From: Streptococcus mitis
GTDB taxonomy: Bacteria; Bacillota; Bacilli; Lactobacillales; Streptococcaceae
Length of the DNA: 64,000 nt
Assembly: GCF_013305725.1 (NCBI RefSeq)
Contig: NZ_CP047883.1
Coordinates: 599,001 to 663,000 of the forward strand
Direction of reading: 5' to 3'
The notes beneath the pieces were generated by a model. That model was given only the letters and a program-made list of their open reading frames with translations, was not told where the DNA came from and did not search any database. A program made the position numbers and the translations under genes. The number at the start of each line of letters is the position of its first letter. Position 1 is the first letter of the stretch. Shown piece by piece: positions 53,871-62,936 of this stretch.

Positions 53871-53894
53871 CTCCCAGTCAATTCTGGGAGTTTT
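53869..53894 (+). terminator. Terminator of the two-component operon
   Basis: AACTCCCAG / CTGGGAGTT stem starting at the kinase stop codon, with TTTT. Confidence 0.8.
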
Positions 53895-53929
53895 ATGCGT
53901 AATTGGGCAAGCTTTCTAGGTTGTCTATC

Positions 53930-53958
53930 TTGCTAAAACGTAGAAAAAACGATATGAT
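53930..53958 (+). promoter_or_regulatory. Promoter of the DUF436 and protease genes
   Basis: TTGCTA, 17 bases, TATGAT. Confidence 0.6.
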
Positions 53959-53984
53959 AGATAATGACAAAAGAGGTATCAAGT

Positions 53985-54548
53985 ATGAAGGAAAAAGACA
54001 TTCAAAGAGAAACAAGCCAGATTGTAAAAGATGTATTAGAAAAGGCCAATTTGAAGCAAGGATCTATCTTTGTTTTGGGCCTTTCTTCTAGTGAAGTGAT
54101 AGGTGGTCAGATTGGCAAGGAATCCAGCCAAGAAATTGGGGAAATCATTGTGAAGACCATCCTAGATATCCTAGAAGAAAATGGAATTCATCTAGCTGTT
54201 CAAGGTTGTGAACATATCAATCGGGCCCTTGTGGTTGAACGTCAGGTGGCAGAGCAGTTTGGTCTGGAAATCGTCAGTGTCCTTCCTACCCTTCATGCAG
54301 GAGGTTCAGGTCAGTTGGCAGCCTTCAAGTTTATGCAAGATCCAGTTGAGGTTGAATTTATCAAGGCTCATGCTGGATTGGATATCGGAGACACTGCAAT
54401 TGGCATGCATGTCAAGCATGTTCAGGTTCCGATTCGCCCTCTTTTGAGAGAAATTGGGCATGCCCATGTAACGGCCCTTGCTAGCCGTCCAAAATTAATT
54501 GGAGGTGCGCGTGCGCATTATCCACAAGATTCTATCAGAAAGTCGTGA
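53985..54548 (+). CDS. DUF436 family protein
   Basis: This 187-residue soluble protein has the conserved patches [33 protein letters not shown] and [20 protein letters not shown] of the TIGR01440/DUF436 family. Its biochemical role is unknown. The start at 53985 follows AGAGGT by seven bases; the alternative at 53964 would lie at the predicted transcription start. It lies between a two-component system and the protease gene; the protease ATG follows two bases after this stop, so translation of the protease may depend on it. Confidence 0.85.
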   Translation: MKEKDIQRETSQIVKDVLEKANLKQGSIFVLGLSSSEVIGGQIGKESSQEIGEIIVKTILDILEENGIHLAVQGCEHINRALVVERQVAEQFGLEIVSVLPTLHAGGSGQLAAFKFMQDPVEVEFIKAHAGLDIGDTAIGMHVKHVQVPIRPLLREIGHAHVTALASRPKLIGGARAHYPQDSIRKS

Positions 54549-54550
54549 GA

Positions 54551-57500
54551 ATGAAAAAAACAAAACAACAACTAGAAAAAATTACCAAATATTCCATTCG
54601 TAAGCTAACTGTTGGGGTAGGTCCTGTAGCCATTGGGGCCTTCCTTTTTGGTGCCAGTACCCTTTCAGTAGATAAGGTGCACGCCAATGAAGTCGGTGGT
54701 GCTCATAGTGTTCATTACCGTTATTTGGCGGAGCAGGAATTGACCGAGTCTGAAAAAGCTCTGATTCATCATGAGGTTCCAACAGAGTTTCAAGATGAAG
54801 ATATTATTTATGTAGTTTATCGCAAGAAGGCGACTACCAGTCAACAACTTCCTTACACAGGAAGTAAGGAAGTCGCTCTAGCAGGTCTTGGCTTGGCAAC
54901 AGCCTCGCTAGCGGTTCTATTAGTTTCAAAGAAACACCGCAGTAAAGTACTAGGGGTTCTGTTAATCAGCTCTATTGGAGTCAGCAATTTTGTACCTTTT
55001 ACTGCCTTTGCATTTGAAAATAAAGAGTTACTTTCTTATAACCAAACTATTTCAGCCTCTACACATGAAGGCTTGGCTAAAGGAGTTATTCATATTGAAG
55101 GATATGAGTATGTTGGTTACTTTAGAGAATCAAAATCGACTATCAATACAAGCAGTAAAAAAGGCGAATCTTTAGTTCAAGAATCGCAAGCAGCATATAC
55201 TGGAAAGGTTGAGGCTAAAGGCACTCAAGAGACTGGTAAAGAGGGCGAGTCTTTAGTTCAAGAACCACAGGAAGCATATACTGGAAAGGTTGAGGCTAAA
55301 GGTACTCAAGAACCAGGTAAAGAGGGCGAGTCTTTAGTTCAAGAACCGCAAGCAGCATATACTGGAAAAATTGAAGCTAAAGGCACTCAAGAAACTGGTA
55401 AAGAAGGAGAGTCTTTAGTTCAAGAACCGCAAACAGCATATTCAGGCAAAATCGAGGCTAAAGGCACTCAAGAACCTGGTAAAGAGGGCGAGTCTTTAGT
55501 TCAAGAATCGCAAGCAGCATATACTGGAAAAATTGAAGCCAAAGGCACTCAAGAACCTGGTAAAGAGGACGAATCCTTAGTTCAAGAACCACAAGTAGCA
55601 TATTCAGGAAAAATTGAAGCCAAAGGCACTCAAGAGACTGGTAAAGAGGGCGAATCCTTAGTTCAAGAACCGCAAGCAGCATATACAGGAAAGGTTGAGG
55701 CTAAAGGCACTCAAGAAACTGGTAAAGAAGGAGAGTCTTTAGTTCAAGAACCGCAAGCAGCATATACTGGAAAGGTTGAGGCTAAAGGCACTCAAGAGAC
55801 TGGTAAAGAGGGCGAATCCTTAGTTCAAGAACCGCAAGCAGCATATACAGGAAAGGTTGAGGCTAAAGGCACTCAAGAAACTGGTAAAGAAGGCGAATCT
55901 TTAGTTCAAGAAAAGTTACCTGAATATAAAGTAACTGAGGGAGCGGTTACGAAAGAAACTACTACTGAGATTGACTATAAGACAGAAATTATCGATGATC
56001 CAACCAAATATACGGATGAAGAAATTGTAGTTCAAGATGGAGAAAAGGGTAGTAAAATTACCAAAACGACTTATAAGACTCTCGAAGGTGTTGAGACTGA
56101 CGAAGTTTTAAATACAACAACTACTGTCATCAAAGAACCAGTCACTAAAAAAATAAGTCGTGGTACAAAACCAATTGAAGGAACTCTGGTAGAAGAAAGT
56201 CTTGAAAAGATTCCATTTAAGGAAGTTATTAAAGAAGATGACCAACTGAAAAAAGGTGAAAGAGTTACTGTCCAAGAAGGAAAAGATGGGCAGAAAAAAG
56301 TTACCAAGACTTACAGAACTATCAAAGGTTTAAAAACTGAAGAAGCACCGAAAATTGTGGAACAGGTTCTGGAGTTAGACCAAGATCGTATCGTCAAATT
56401 AGGAACTAAAAACTTTGAAAAACCAATCTTAAGTTTGTCACTTGTCGATGTTCAAGATTTGAAACGATCATCTCAAATTCGTTATAATTTGGAAAATCCA
56501 AGTAAGGCAGCCATTAAATCAATCACCTTAACTCTGAAAAAAGGTGATGAGATTGTGAAAACATTGAATGTTTCACCAGAAGATCTAACAGCTTCTTTGA
56601 CAGACTTACAGTACTACAAAGATTATAAACTTGAGACGAAGATGGTTTATGACCGTGGTGAGGGTGATGAGGAAGAAGTTCTGAAAGAAGAACCGCTAAG
56701 AATCGACCTCAAAAAAGTTGAAATCAAAAATATCAAAGAAACAAGCTTGATAAGTGTGGACGCTGATGGTAACGAAACAGACACTAGTTTGCTGACAGAA
56801 AAACCAGCTGATGTTGCTCCACTCTACCTAAGAGTTACAACTCACGACAACAAAGTTACAAGACTGGCTGTTGACAAGATTGAAGAAGTAGAAAAAGACG
56901 GAAAAACGTTATTTAAAGTTACTGCAACAGCTCCTGATTTAGTTCAGCACACAGATGCTTTTAAATTGGCAAACGAGTATGTCCATTACTTTGAAAAACA
57001 AAAAGCACACGATGGTGATGTATATTATAGCTTTAACGACCTAGTAACGGCTATGAAAGCTAATCCAAGTGGTACCTTTAAACTTGGTGCAGATTTGAAT
57101 GCAGCAAATGTACCAACTCTGAATAAACAATATGTACCTGGTAAATTTAGCGGAACTTTAACAAGTGTCGATGGAAAACAATATACAATTCACAATATGG
57201 CTCGTCAGTTATTTGATAATGTTGAAGGCGCTACAATTAATAACATTAACTTAGGTAATGTTAATATTAATATGCCTTGGATTGAAAATATTTCAGCACT
57301 ATCAAGAGTAGCTAAAAACGCTACGGTTGAAAATGTCAAGGTAACTGGTAGCATCCTTGGTAAAGATGGTATTGCAGGTATTGTAAACAAAGTGGACGTT
57401 GGTGGTTTATTACAAAATGTTGCCTTTGTTGGTAAACTTACTGGTGTCGGCGATAAAGGCTGGGATATGGGTGGTATTTCTGGAGAAGTTTGGAAAGGGA

Positions 57501-60475
57501 ATATTAAAAAAGCCTATGTTGATGCTGATATTGTAGCCAATAAAGCTCGTATTGGTGGTCTTGTTGCTAGAACAGATAATGGTTACGATGGAAATGGGGT
57601 TAATAAATACGCATTTACTAGTCAATCTGTCGTTAAAGGAACTATTAAGGTGAAAACTCCTGTTGAAGTTGGTGGTTTCATTAGTAAAAACTATCCATGG
57701 GGTAGAGTTCTTGATACTGTTACAATGATGAAAGTTGAAAATGGCGAAGAATTCTATGGTTCTAAAGACCTTGTTGATGAAGATGGATACTTTACAAATA
57801 ATTGGATTGATAGAAACTATGTTGTTACAGGTGTGAGTGAAGGGAAACGTTCATTCAAATATTCTCGTAGTAAACGAATCCAAGAAATCAGCTTAGAAGA
57901 AGCCAACAAGAAAATAGAGTCATTCGGAATTACAGCAGATAAATTCGAAATTGCTCCACTTGTGGAAGATAAACTAAACCAAGTAAAACCAAAATCTGAC
58001 ACTTACAAGGATACTCAAGATTATGATGTATCTCGTGAGCTTGCTTACCGTAATATTGAAAAGCTTCAACCGTTCTACAACAAAGAATGGATTGTAAATC
58101 AAGGTAATAAGATTCCTGCAGATTCTAAATTATTAACTACTGAAGTATTATCTGTTACAGGTATGAAAGATGGACAATTTGTGACCGACTTATCAGATGC
58201 TGATCATATTATGATTCATTACGCTGATAAGACGAAAGAAATTAAAGCTATTACACAAAAAGAATCTAAGGTTCAACAAGTTCGTGAATATAGTATTGAA
58301 GGATTAGGTGATATTGTCTATACACCAAATATGGTTGTTAAAGATAGGACACAGTTAATCAGCGATATCAAAGCTAAATTAGCTTCTGTTGAACTTGATT
58401 CAGATGAAGTTCGTAAGATTAATAACAATCCTAAGATGTTATACATGGAAGAAAGCTTCAAAGAAGTAAAAGATAATCTTGATGCTTTAGTTAAAGCTTT
58501 AGTTGAAAATGAAGACCACCAATTAAATACGGACGAAGCAGCTAAACGTGCATTGATTAAAAAAGTTGAAGATAACAAAGCTAAAATCATGTTAGCTCTG
58601 GCTTATTTAAACCAATACTATGGAATTAAATTTGACGGATTAAATATCAAAAATATGATGACCTTCAAACCGGATTTCTACGGTAAGAACGTTAACGTAC
58701 TTGATAGATTAATCAGCTTCGCTTCAAATGGTAACAACCTAAAAGGTGATCAATCACACGATGCATTTAACAGAGCTCTTGCAAGTGCTACTGGTAAAGC
58801 TAACTTACACGAATTTCTGAAGTACAACATGGAATTATTCACTAGTGAAACAGATATGAATACTTGGTTCAAGAACAACATTGCAGATAACGCTTATGTT
58901 GTTGAGAAACAATCATCAAATCCTGATTTTGCGAATAAGAAACATAAATTGTATGAAGTAATTAATAATGGACATCACGGACGTTATATTCTACCACTTC
59001 TGAACCTGAAGAAAGCGCATATGATCTTAATTACGACATATAATACCATTGCCTTTAGTTCATTTGAGAAATACGGTAAGAACACAGCAGAAGAACGTGA
59101 AGCATTCAAGAAGCAAGTTGATTTACGTGCGCAAGAACAAATCAATTATTTAGACTTCTGGTCAAGACTTGCTGCAGATAATGTACGAAATAATCTTCTT
59201 AAGAGTGAAAATATGGTTCCATCTGCAATTTGGGATAACCATGATGTACCAGGTTTGGGATGGGTTGACCGTATGGGACATACGAAGAAAGGTGATTTTG
59301 CTCCAATTCGTGAATTCTATGGTCCGACTGATAAATGGCATGGATACAATGGAATGGGTGCATACGCTTATATCTTCCAAAATCCACAACCACAAGAGGC
59401 GGTATATTACATCATCTCTAGTATGATTAGTGATTTTGGTACATCTGCATTCACTCACGAAACAACTCACATCAATGACCGTATGGCCTACTTAGGAACA
59501 TGGCGTCACCGTGAAGGAACAGACGTTGAAGCCTTCGCTCAAGGTATGTTACAATCACCATCAGTTTCAAATCCAAATGGTGAATATGGTGCCTTAGGAT
59601 TGAACATGGCTTACGAACGTCAAAATGATGGAAATCAAATTTACAACTATAATCCAAATGTGTTAAATAGTCGTGAAAAAATCGATCACTACATGAAGAA
59701 TTACAATGAATCCATGATGATGCTTGATTACTTAGAAGCTGAGTCTGTCATCAAGAAAAATACTGGAACAAATGATAAGTGGTTCAAGAAAATCGATAAG
59801 AAATATCGTGAAAAAGCGGATCGCAATGGCTTAGTTGGTGAACCACACCAATGGGATTTAGTTCGTGATTTGAATGATGACGAAAAGAATACGAAGCTGA
59901 CAAGTATTGATCAACTGGTTGATGGAAACTTTGCAACGAAACATGGATTACCAGGAAATGGTCATTACCGTACTGAAGGATTTGATTCTGCTTATACTGT
60001 AGTAAATATGATGACAGGTATTTATGGTGGTAATACAAGTAAGAGTGCGGTTGGTTCAATCTCATTCAAACATAATACCTTCCGTATGTGGGGTTACTTC
60101 GGATATCTAGACGGATTCTTAGGTTATGCATCAAACAAATACAAACAAGAATCTAAAGCAGCTGGAAATAAAGGTCTTGGTGATGACTTTATTATTAATA
60201 AAGTTTCTAACGGCAAATTCAAAAGCTTAGAAGCATGGAAGAAAGCATGGTATCATGAAGTACACGAAAAAGCCCAAAGAGGTTTTGTTGAAATTGAAAT
60301 CGATGGTCAAAAGATTTCAACTTACGCACAACTTCAGACCTTATTTGATGCAGCAGTCGAAAAAGACCTTCAAGGTAATGATTTCAAGAATACTGTAGAT
60401 CTTAAATGGAAGGTTTACAAACAACTCTTACAGAAATCAGATGGATTTGCTGGTGATTTATTCACTAAAGCATAA
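54551..60475 (+). CDS. zmpB: ZmpB-like surface zinc metalloprotease, peptidase family M26
   Basis: This 1974-residue protease has a YSIRK signal (KITKYSIRKLTVGVGPVAIG), then an N-terminal sortase motif LPYTG (100-104) followed by a membrane segment, a known M26 oddity. Nine 27-residue repeats (205-447), two G5-like domains (about 455-625), a long M26 N-terminal region with GLUG-like strands, and the catalytic domain follow. The zinc site is HETTH (H1636, E1637, H1640) with a distal ligand E1660. The family includes IgA1 protease and ZmpB/C/D, which cleave host proteins such as IgA1 and mucins. The position beside the YesM/YesN system and pabB matches pneumococcal zmpB, but Iga is not excluded. 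A GTG at 54545 is an alternative start; the ribosome site is weak. Confidence 0.92.
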   Translation: MKKTKQQLEKITKYSIRKLTVGVGPVAIGAFLFGASTLSVDKVHANEVGGAHSVHYRYLAEQELTESEKALIHHEVPTEFQDEDIIYVVYRKKATTSQQLPYTGSKEVALAGLGLATASLAVLLVSKKHRSKVLGVLLISSIGVSNFVPFTAFAFENKELLSYNQTISASTHEGLAKGVIHIEGYEYVGYFRESKSTINTSSKKGESLVQESQAAYTGKVEAKGTQETGKEGESLVQEPQEAYTGKVEAKGTQEPGKEGESLVQEPQAAYTGKIEAKGTQETGKEGESLVQEPQTAYSGKIEAKGTQEPGKEGESLVQESQAAYTGKIEAKGTQEPGKEDESLVQEPQVAYSGKIEAKGTQETGKEGESLVQEPQAAYTGKVEAKGTQETGKEGESLVQEPQAAYTGKVEAKGTQETGKEGESLVQEPQAAYTGKVEAKGTQETGKEGESLVQEKLPEYKVTEGAVTKETTTEIDYKTEIIDDPTKYTDEEIVVQDGEKGSKITKTTYKTLEGVETDEVLNTTTTVIKEPVTKKISRGTKPIEGTLVEESLEKIPFKEVIKEDDQLKKGERVTVQEGKDGQKKVTKTYRTIKGLKTEEAPKIVEQVLELDQDRIVKLGTKNFEKPILSLSLVDVQDLKRSSQIRYNLENPSKAAIKSITLTLKKGDEIVKTLNVSPEDLTASLTDLQYYKDYKLETKMVYDRGEGDEEEVLKEEPLRIDLKKVEIKNIKETSLISVDADGNETDTSLLTEKPADVAPLYLRVTTHDNKVTRLAVDKIEEVEKDGKTLFKVTATAPDLVQHTDAFKLANEYVHYFEKQKAHDGDVYYSFNDLVTAMKANPSGTFKLGADLNAANVPTLNKQYVPGKFSGTLTSVDGKQYTIHNMARQLFDNVEGATINNINLGNVNINMPWIENISALSRVAKNATVENVKVTGSILGKDGIAGIVNKVDVGGLLQNVAFVGKLTGVGDKGWDMGGISGEVWKGNIKKAYVDADIVANKARIGGLVARTDNGYDGNGVNKYAFTSQSVVKGTIKVKTPVEVGGFISKNYPWGRVLDTVTMMKVENGEEFYGSKDLVDEDGYFTNNWIDRNYVVTGVSEGKRSFKYSRSKRIQEISLEEANKKIESFGITADKFEIAPLVEDKLNQVKPKSDTYKDTQDYDVSRELAYRNIEKLQPFYNKEWIVNQGNKIPADSKLLTTEVLSVTGMKDGQFVTDLSDADHIMIHYADKTKEIKAITQKESKVQQVREYSIEGLGDIVYTPNMVVKDRTQLISDIKAKLASVELDSDEVRKINNNPKMLYMEESFKEVKDNLDALVKALVENEDHQLNTDEAAKRALIKKVEDNKAKIMLALAYLNQYYGIKFDGLNIKNMMTFKPDFYGKNVNVLDRLISFASNGNNLKGDQSHDAFNRALASATGKANLHEFLKYNMELFTSETDMNTWFKNNIADNAYVVEKQSSNPDFANKKHKLYEVINNGHHGRYILPLLNLKKAHMILITTYNTIAFSSFEKYGKNTAEEREAFKKQVDLRAQEQINYLDFWSRLAADNVRNNLLKSENMVPSAIWDNHDVPGLGWVDRMGHTKKGDFAPIREFYGPTDKWHGYNGMGAYAYIFQNPQPQEAVYYIISSMISDFGTSAFTHETTHINDRMAYLGTWRHREGTDVEAFAQGMLQSPSVSNPNGEYGALGLNMAYERQNDGNQIYNYNPNVLNSREKIDHYMKNYNESMMMLDYLEAESVIKKNTGTNDKWFKKIDKKYREKADRNGLVGEPHQWDLVRDLNDDEKNTKLTSIDQLVDGNFATKHGLPGNGHYRTEGFDSAYTVVNMMTGIYGGNTSKSAVGSISFKHNTFRMWGYFGYLDGFLGYASNKYKQESKAAGNKGLGDDFIINKVSNGKFKSLEAWKKAWYHEVHEKAQRGFVEIEIDGQKISTYAQLQTLFDAAVEKDLQGNDFKNTVDLKWKVYKQLLQKSDGFAGDLFTKA
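55163..55911 (+). repeat. Nine tandem 81-bp repeats in the protease gene
   Basis: Each 81-bp unit encodes GESLVQEPQAAYTGK plus EAKGTQETGKE variants. Nine full units run from 55163 to 55891, then a partial copy. Differences are few (S/P, T/S, V/I, T/P). Units 7-9 encode the same peptide and differ at the DNA level only by silent changes. Confidence 0.95.
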
Positions 60476-60494
60476 TCAATAGTAAGAAAATAAT

Positions 60495-60531
60495 AAAAAG
60501 GTAGATCAGCTTTGTCTGAATCTGCCTTTTT
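60495..60531 (+). terminator. Terminator of the protease gene
   Basis: AAAAAGGTAGATCAG / CTGAATCTGCCTTTTT, a long stem with a mismatch and T tail. Confidence 0.8.
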
Positions 60532-60541
60532 ATGCTATACT
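60512..60541 (+). promoter_or_regulatory. Promoter of pabB
   Basis: TTGTCT, 18 bases, TATACT with TGC just before it (extended -10). The ATG at 60548 lies six bases after the -10 box, so a leaderless transcript is predicted. The -35 box lies within the preceding terminator. Confidence 0.65.
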
Positions 60542-60547
60542 TGAAAT

Positions 60548-62269
60548 ATGCATAGAAAAACAGTGATTGATTTTAGGGCTTTAGGGGAGAGATACACCTT
60601 TACCCAGCCGATTAAAGAGTTGAAAACGAGAAATGTAGCAGAAGTGGCAGATTTGCTGGCACAAGTGGAAAGTTACCAAGAGCAAGGCTATTATGTGGTG
60701 GGCTATGTCAGCTACGAGGCTGCACCTGCTTTTGAAGAGAAATTGGCAGTTCATAAAGCTCCTTTACTGGGAGAGTACCTGCTATATTTTACAGTTCATG
60801 ATAGGGTAGAAACATCCCCTATTCCTCTGACTTATGATGAGGTTGATTTGCCTTCAAATTGGCAGGAAGTAACGTCTGCAGAGGATTATGAAAAGGCGAT
60901 TGCCCAGATTCACTATCATTTGCGGCAGGGAGATACCTATCAGGTCAACTACACCGTCCAACTCAAGCAAGATTTAAGTGCCAATTCTTTTGCCATCTAC
61001 AATCGTATGGTGGTAGAGCAGGAGGCGGGTTACAATGCTTATGTTGAACATGACGAGATGGCAGTGATTTCCATGAGCCCAGAGCTCTTTTTTGAGCAAA
61101 ATGACCGCGAGTTGACAACACGACCAATGAAGGGAACGACTCAGCGTGGCATGACTGACCAAGAAGATTTAGAACAGGCTAGCTGGTTGGAGCAGGATCC
61201 CAAAAATCGCTCTGAAAATATGATGATTGTGGACCTCTTGCGCAATGATATGAATCGTATTTCTGAAGTGGGGAGTGAACATGTGGAGCGTTTGTGTCAA
61301 GTGGAGCAGTATTCGACTGTCTGGCAGATGACTTCGACTATCAAGAGTCGGTTGCGAGAGGATGTTGACCTTGTTGAAATCTTCCGTTCTCTATTTCCTT
61401 GTGGTTCCATAACGGGAGCACCGAAAATTGCGACTATGGAGATTATAAAGGACTTGGAGCCACAACCGCGTGGAGTCTACTGCGGAACGATTGGTCTCCT
61501 GCTTCCAAATGGACGACGGATTTTTAATGTGGCTATCCGGACTATTCAACTGTATCAAGGGAAAGCCATCTATGGAGTTGGCGGAGGCATTACATGGGAT
61601 AGCACTTGGGAGTCTGAATACCGTGAGGTTCATCAAAAGGCAGCAGTTCTCTATCGTAAACAAGCTCGCTTCAAACTGATTACTACAGGGAAAATCAGCC
61701 AGAAGAACTTGTTGTTTGAATATCAGCATTTGGAAAGATTGAGAACAGCTAGTCGGTATTTTGCCTTTCCTTTTGACCCAGAAATTTTGAGACAAAAGAT
61801 TGAAGCAGAGTGTCAGGCTTGTGATGCTAATCAAGATTACCGTTTGCGTATTTCTCTCAGCAAGTCTGGAGAGATAGAAGTAGATCGCCAAGTATTAACA
61901 CCCCTCAGTCCAAGTTTTTGTCAGGTCCAACTTTACCTTCAGGAAGCCAATTTGCAACAAGCATTTACCTATTTCAAAACGACTCACCGACCGCATTTGA
62001 GCCTAGGGGAACAAGAGAAGATTTACCATAATGGAAAAGGAGAACTTCTTGAAACCTCTATCGGAAATTTGGTTCTGAAAATTTCAGGGAAACTCTACAC
62101 ACCGCCTATCCGACTTGGAATCTTGCCAGGAATTTATCGTCAGCATTTACTAGAAACAGGACAGGTAGAAGAGAAAGTCTTGACCTTGGCAGATTTTGCT
62201 CAAGCAGAAGCCATCTATGGCTGTAACGCGGTGAGGGGTTTGTATGAATTGTCAGTAAAGGAGAGCTAA
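60548..62269 (+). CDS. pabB: Aminodeoxychorismate synthase component I fused to a PabC-like lyase
   Basis: This 573-residue fusion makes p-aminobenzoate for folate. Residues about 1-370 form the PabB chorismate-binding domain (RPMKGTTQRG near 196, DLLRNDMNRISEVG near 230, FPCGSITGAPKIATMEII near 290). Residues about 375-573 form a class IV PLP lyase like PabC: YQHLERLRTASRYF, the lysine in YFKTTHRP, and GKGELLETSIGNLVLKI. Such a protein converts chorismate to aminodeoxychorismate and releases pyruvate; it still needs the glutaminase PabA, which is not nearby. It abuts the hydrolase gene (ATG right after the stop). Confidence 0.93.
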   Translation: MHRKTVIDFRALGERYTFTQPIKELKTRNVAEVADLLAQVESYQEQGYYVVGYVSYEAAPAFEEKLAVHKAPLLGEYLLYFTVHDRVETSPIPLTYDEVDLPSNWQEVTSAEDYEKAIAQIHYHLRQGDTYQVNYTVQLKQDLSANSFAIYNRMVVEQEAGYNAYVEHDEMAVISMSPELFFEQNDRELTTRPMKGTTQRGMTDQEDLEQASWLEQDPKNRSENMMIVDLLRNDMNRISEVGSEHVERLCQVEQYSTVWQMTSTIKSRLREDVDLVEIFRSLFPCGSITGAPKIATMEIIKDLEPQPRGVYCGTIGLLLPNGRRIFNVAIRTIQLYQGKAIYGVGGGITWDSTWESEYREVHQKAAVLYRKQARFKLITTGKISQKNLLFEYQHLERLRTASRYFAFPFDPEILRQKIEAECQACDANQDYRLRISLSKSGEIEVDRQVLTPLSPSFCQVQLYLQEANLQQAFTYFKTTHRPHLSLGEQEKIYHNGKGELLETSIGNLVLKISGKLYTPPIRLGILPGIYRQHLLETGQVEEKVLTLADFAQAEAIYGCNAVRGLYELSVKES

Positions 62270-62887
62270 ATGAAACTAATATTTTTACATGGCCTAGGTC
62301 AGTCAGCAGATAGTTGGAAAGAAGTGCAAGAGTTGCTTGTAGATTATCCTTCTGAAGCCCTAGAGTTATTTCCTTCCGGAGTTGCTACCTATCAAGAAGC
62401 CAAGGAGCGCATTTATCAGCACTTGTCAGAGGAGACAGAACCTTTTATTTTGGTTGGATTGTCCTTAGGTGCTGCTCTGGCACTAGAACTTTCCAGTTAC
62501 GATTTACCAAATCTTCAGGCCTTGGTTTTGTCAGGCTGTCCATTGAAACTAGCTGGCAATATCCCTTTTTACATTCAGTTGCTGATATTTAAACTACTCC
62601 CCAAAAGGACATTTGAGAAACAGGGAGCAGATAAATCGCTTTTGGTTGGAGTTTCTGAGGAATTAAAAACACTTGATTTAAGAGAGATTGCAAAGAATTG
62701 TCCCTATCCAACTTTGTTAATTTGTGGTAGTCAAGATAAGCCTAATCTCAGTTCAATGAAAGCTATTCAAGAACTGATGCCAAATTCCCAGTTCCAGATT
62801 ATCCCTGACGGTCCTCATGTCTTGAATAGAGTCAAACCAAAAGAGTTTGCAGCAATAACTAGAAGTTTTCTTGAATTGCTGAAATAA
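62270..62887 (+). CDS. Alpha/beta hydrolase
   Basis: This 205-residue enzyme has the fold's oxyanion loop FLHGLGQSADSW (residues 3-14), the nucleophile elbow VGLSLGAALALELS (Ser near 66), an acid in CGSQDKPNLSS and the catalytic His in PDGPHVLNRV (near 184). The triad is complete. No signal peptide, so cytoplasmic; ester or thioester hydrolysis is likely, substrate unknown. AAAGGAGAG lies inside the end of pabB and the ATG follows its stop directly, so the two genes are co-translated. Confidence 0.9.
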   Translation: MKLIFLHGLGQSADSWKEVQELLVDYPSEALELFPSGVATYQEAKERIYQHLSEETEPFILVGLSLGAALALELSSYDLPNLQALVLSGCPLKLAGNIPFYIQLLIFKLLPKRTFEKQGADKSLLVGVSEELKTLDLREIAKNCPYPTLLICGSQDKPNLSSMKAIQELMPNSQFQIIPDGPHVLNRVKPKEFAAITRSFLELLK

Positions 62888-62904
62888 GTTTGATAAAATA
62901 ATAT
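62876..62904 (+). promoter_or_regulatory. Promoter of the choline-binding protein gene
   Basis: TTGCTG, 17 bases, TAATAT, overlapping the end of the hydrolase gene. Confidence 0.55.
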
Positions 62905-62936
62905 TGAAAACGATATCATAATTATGGGAGAAAGAA

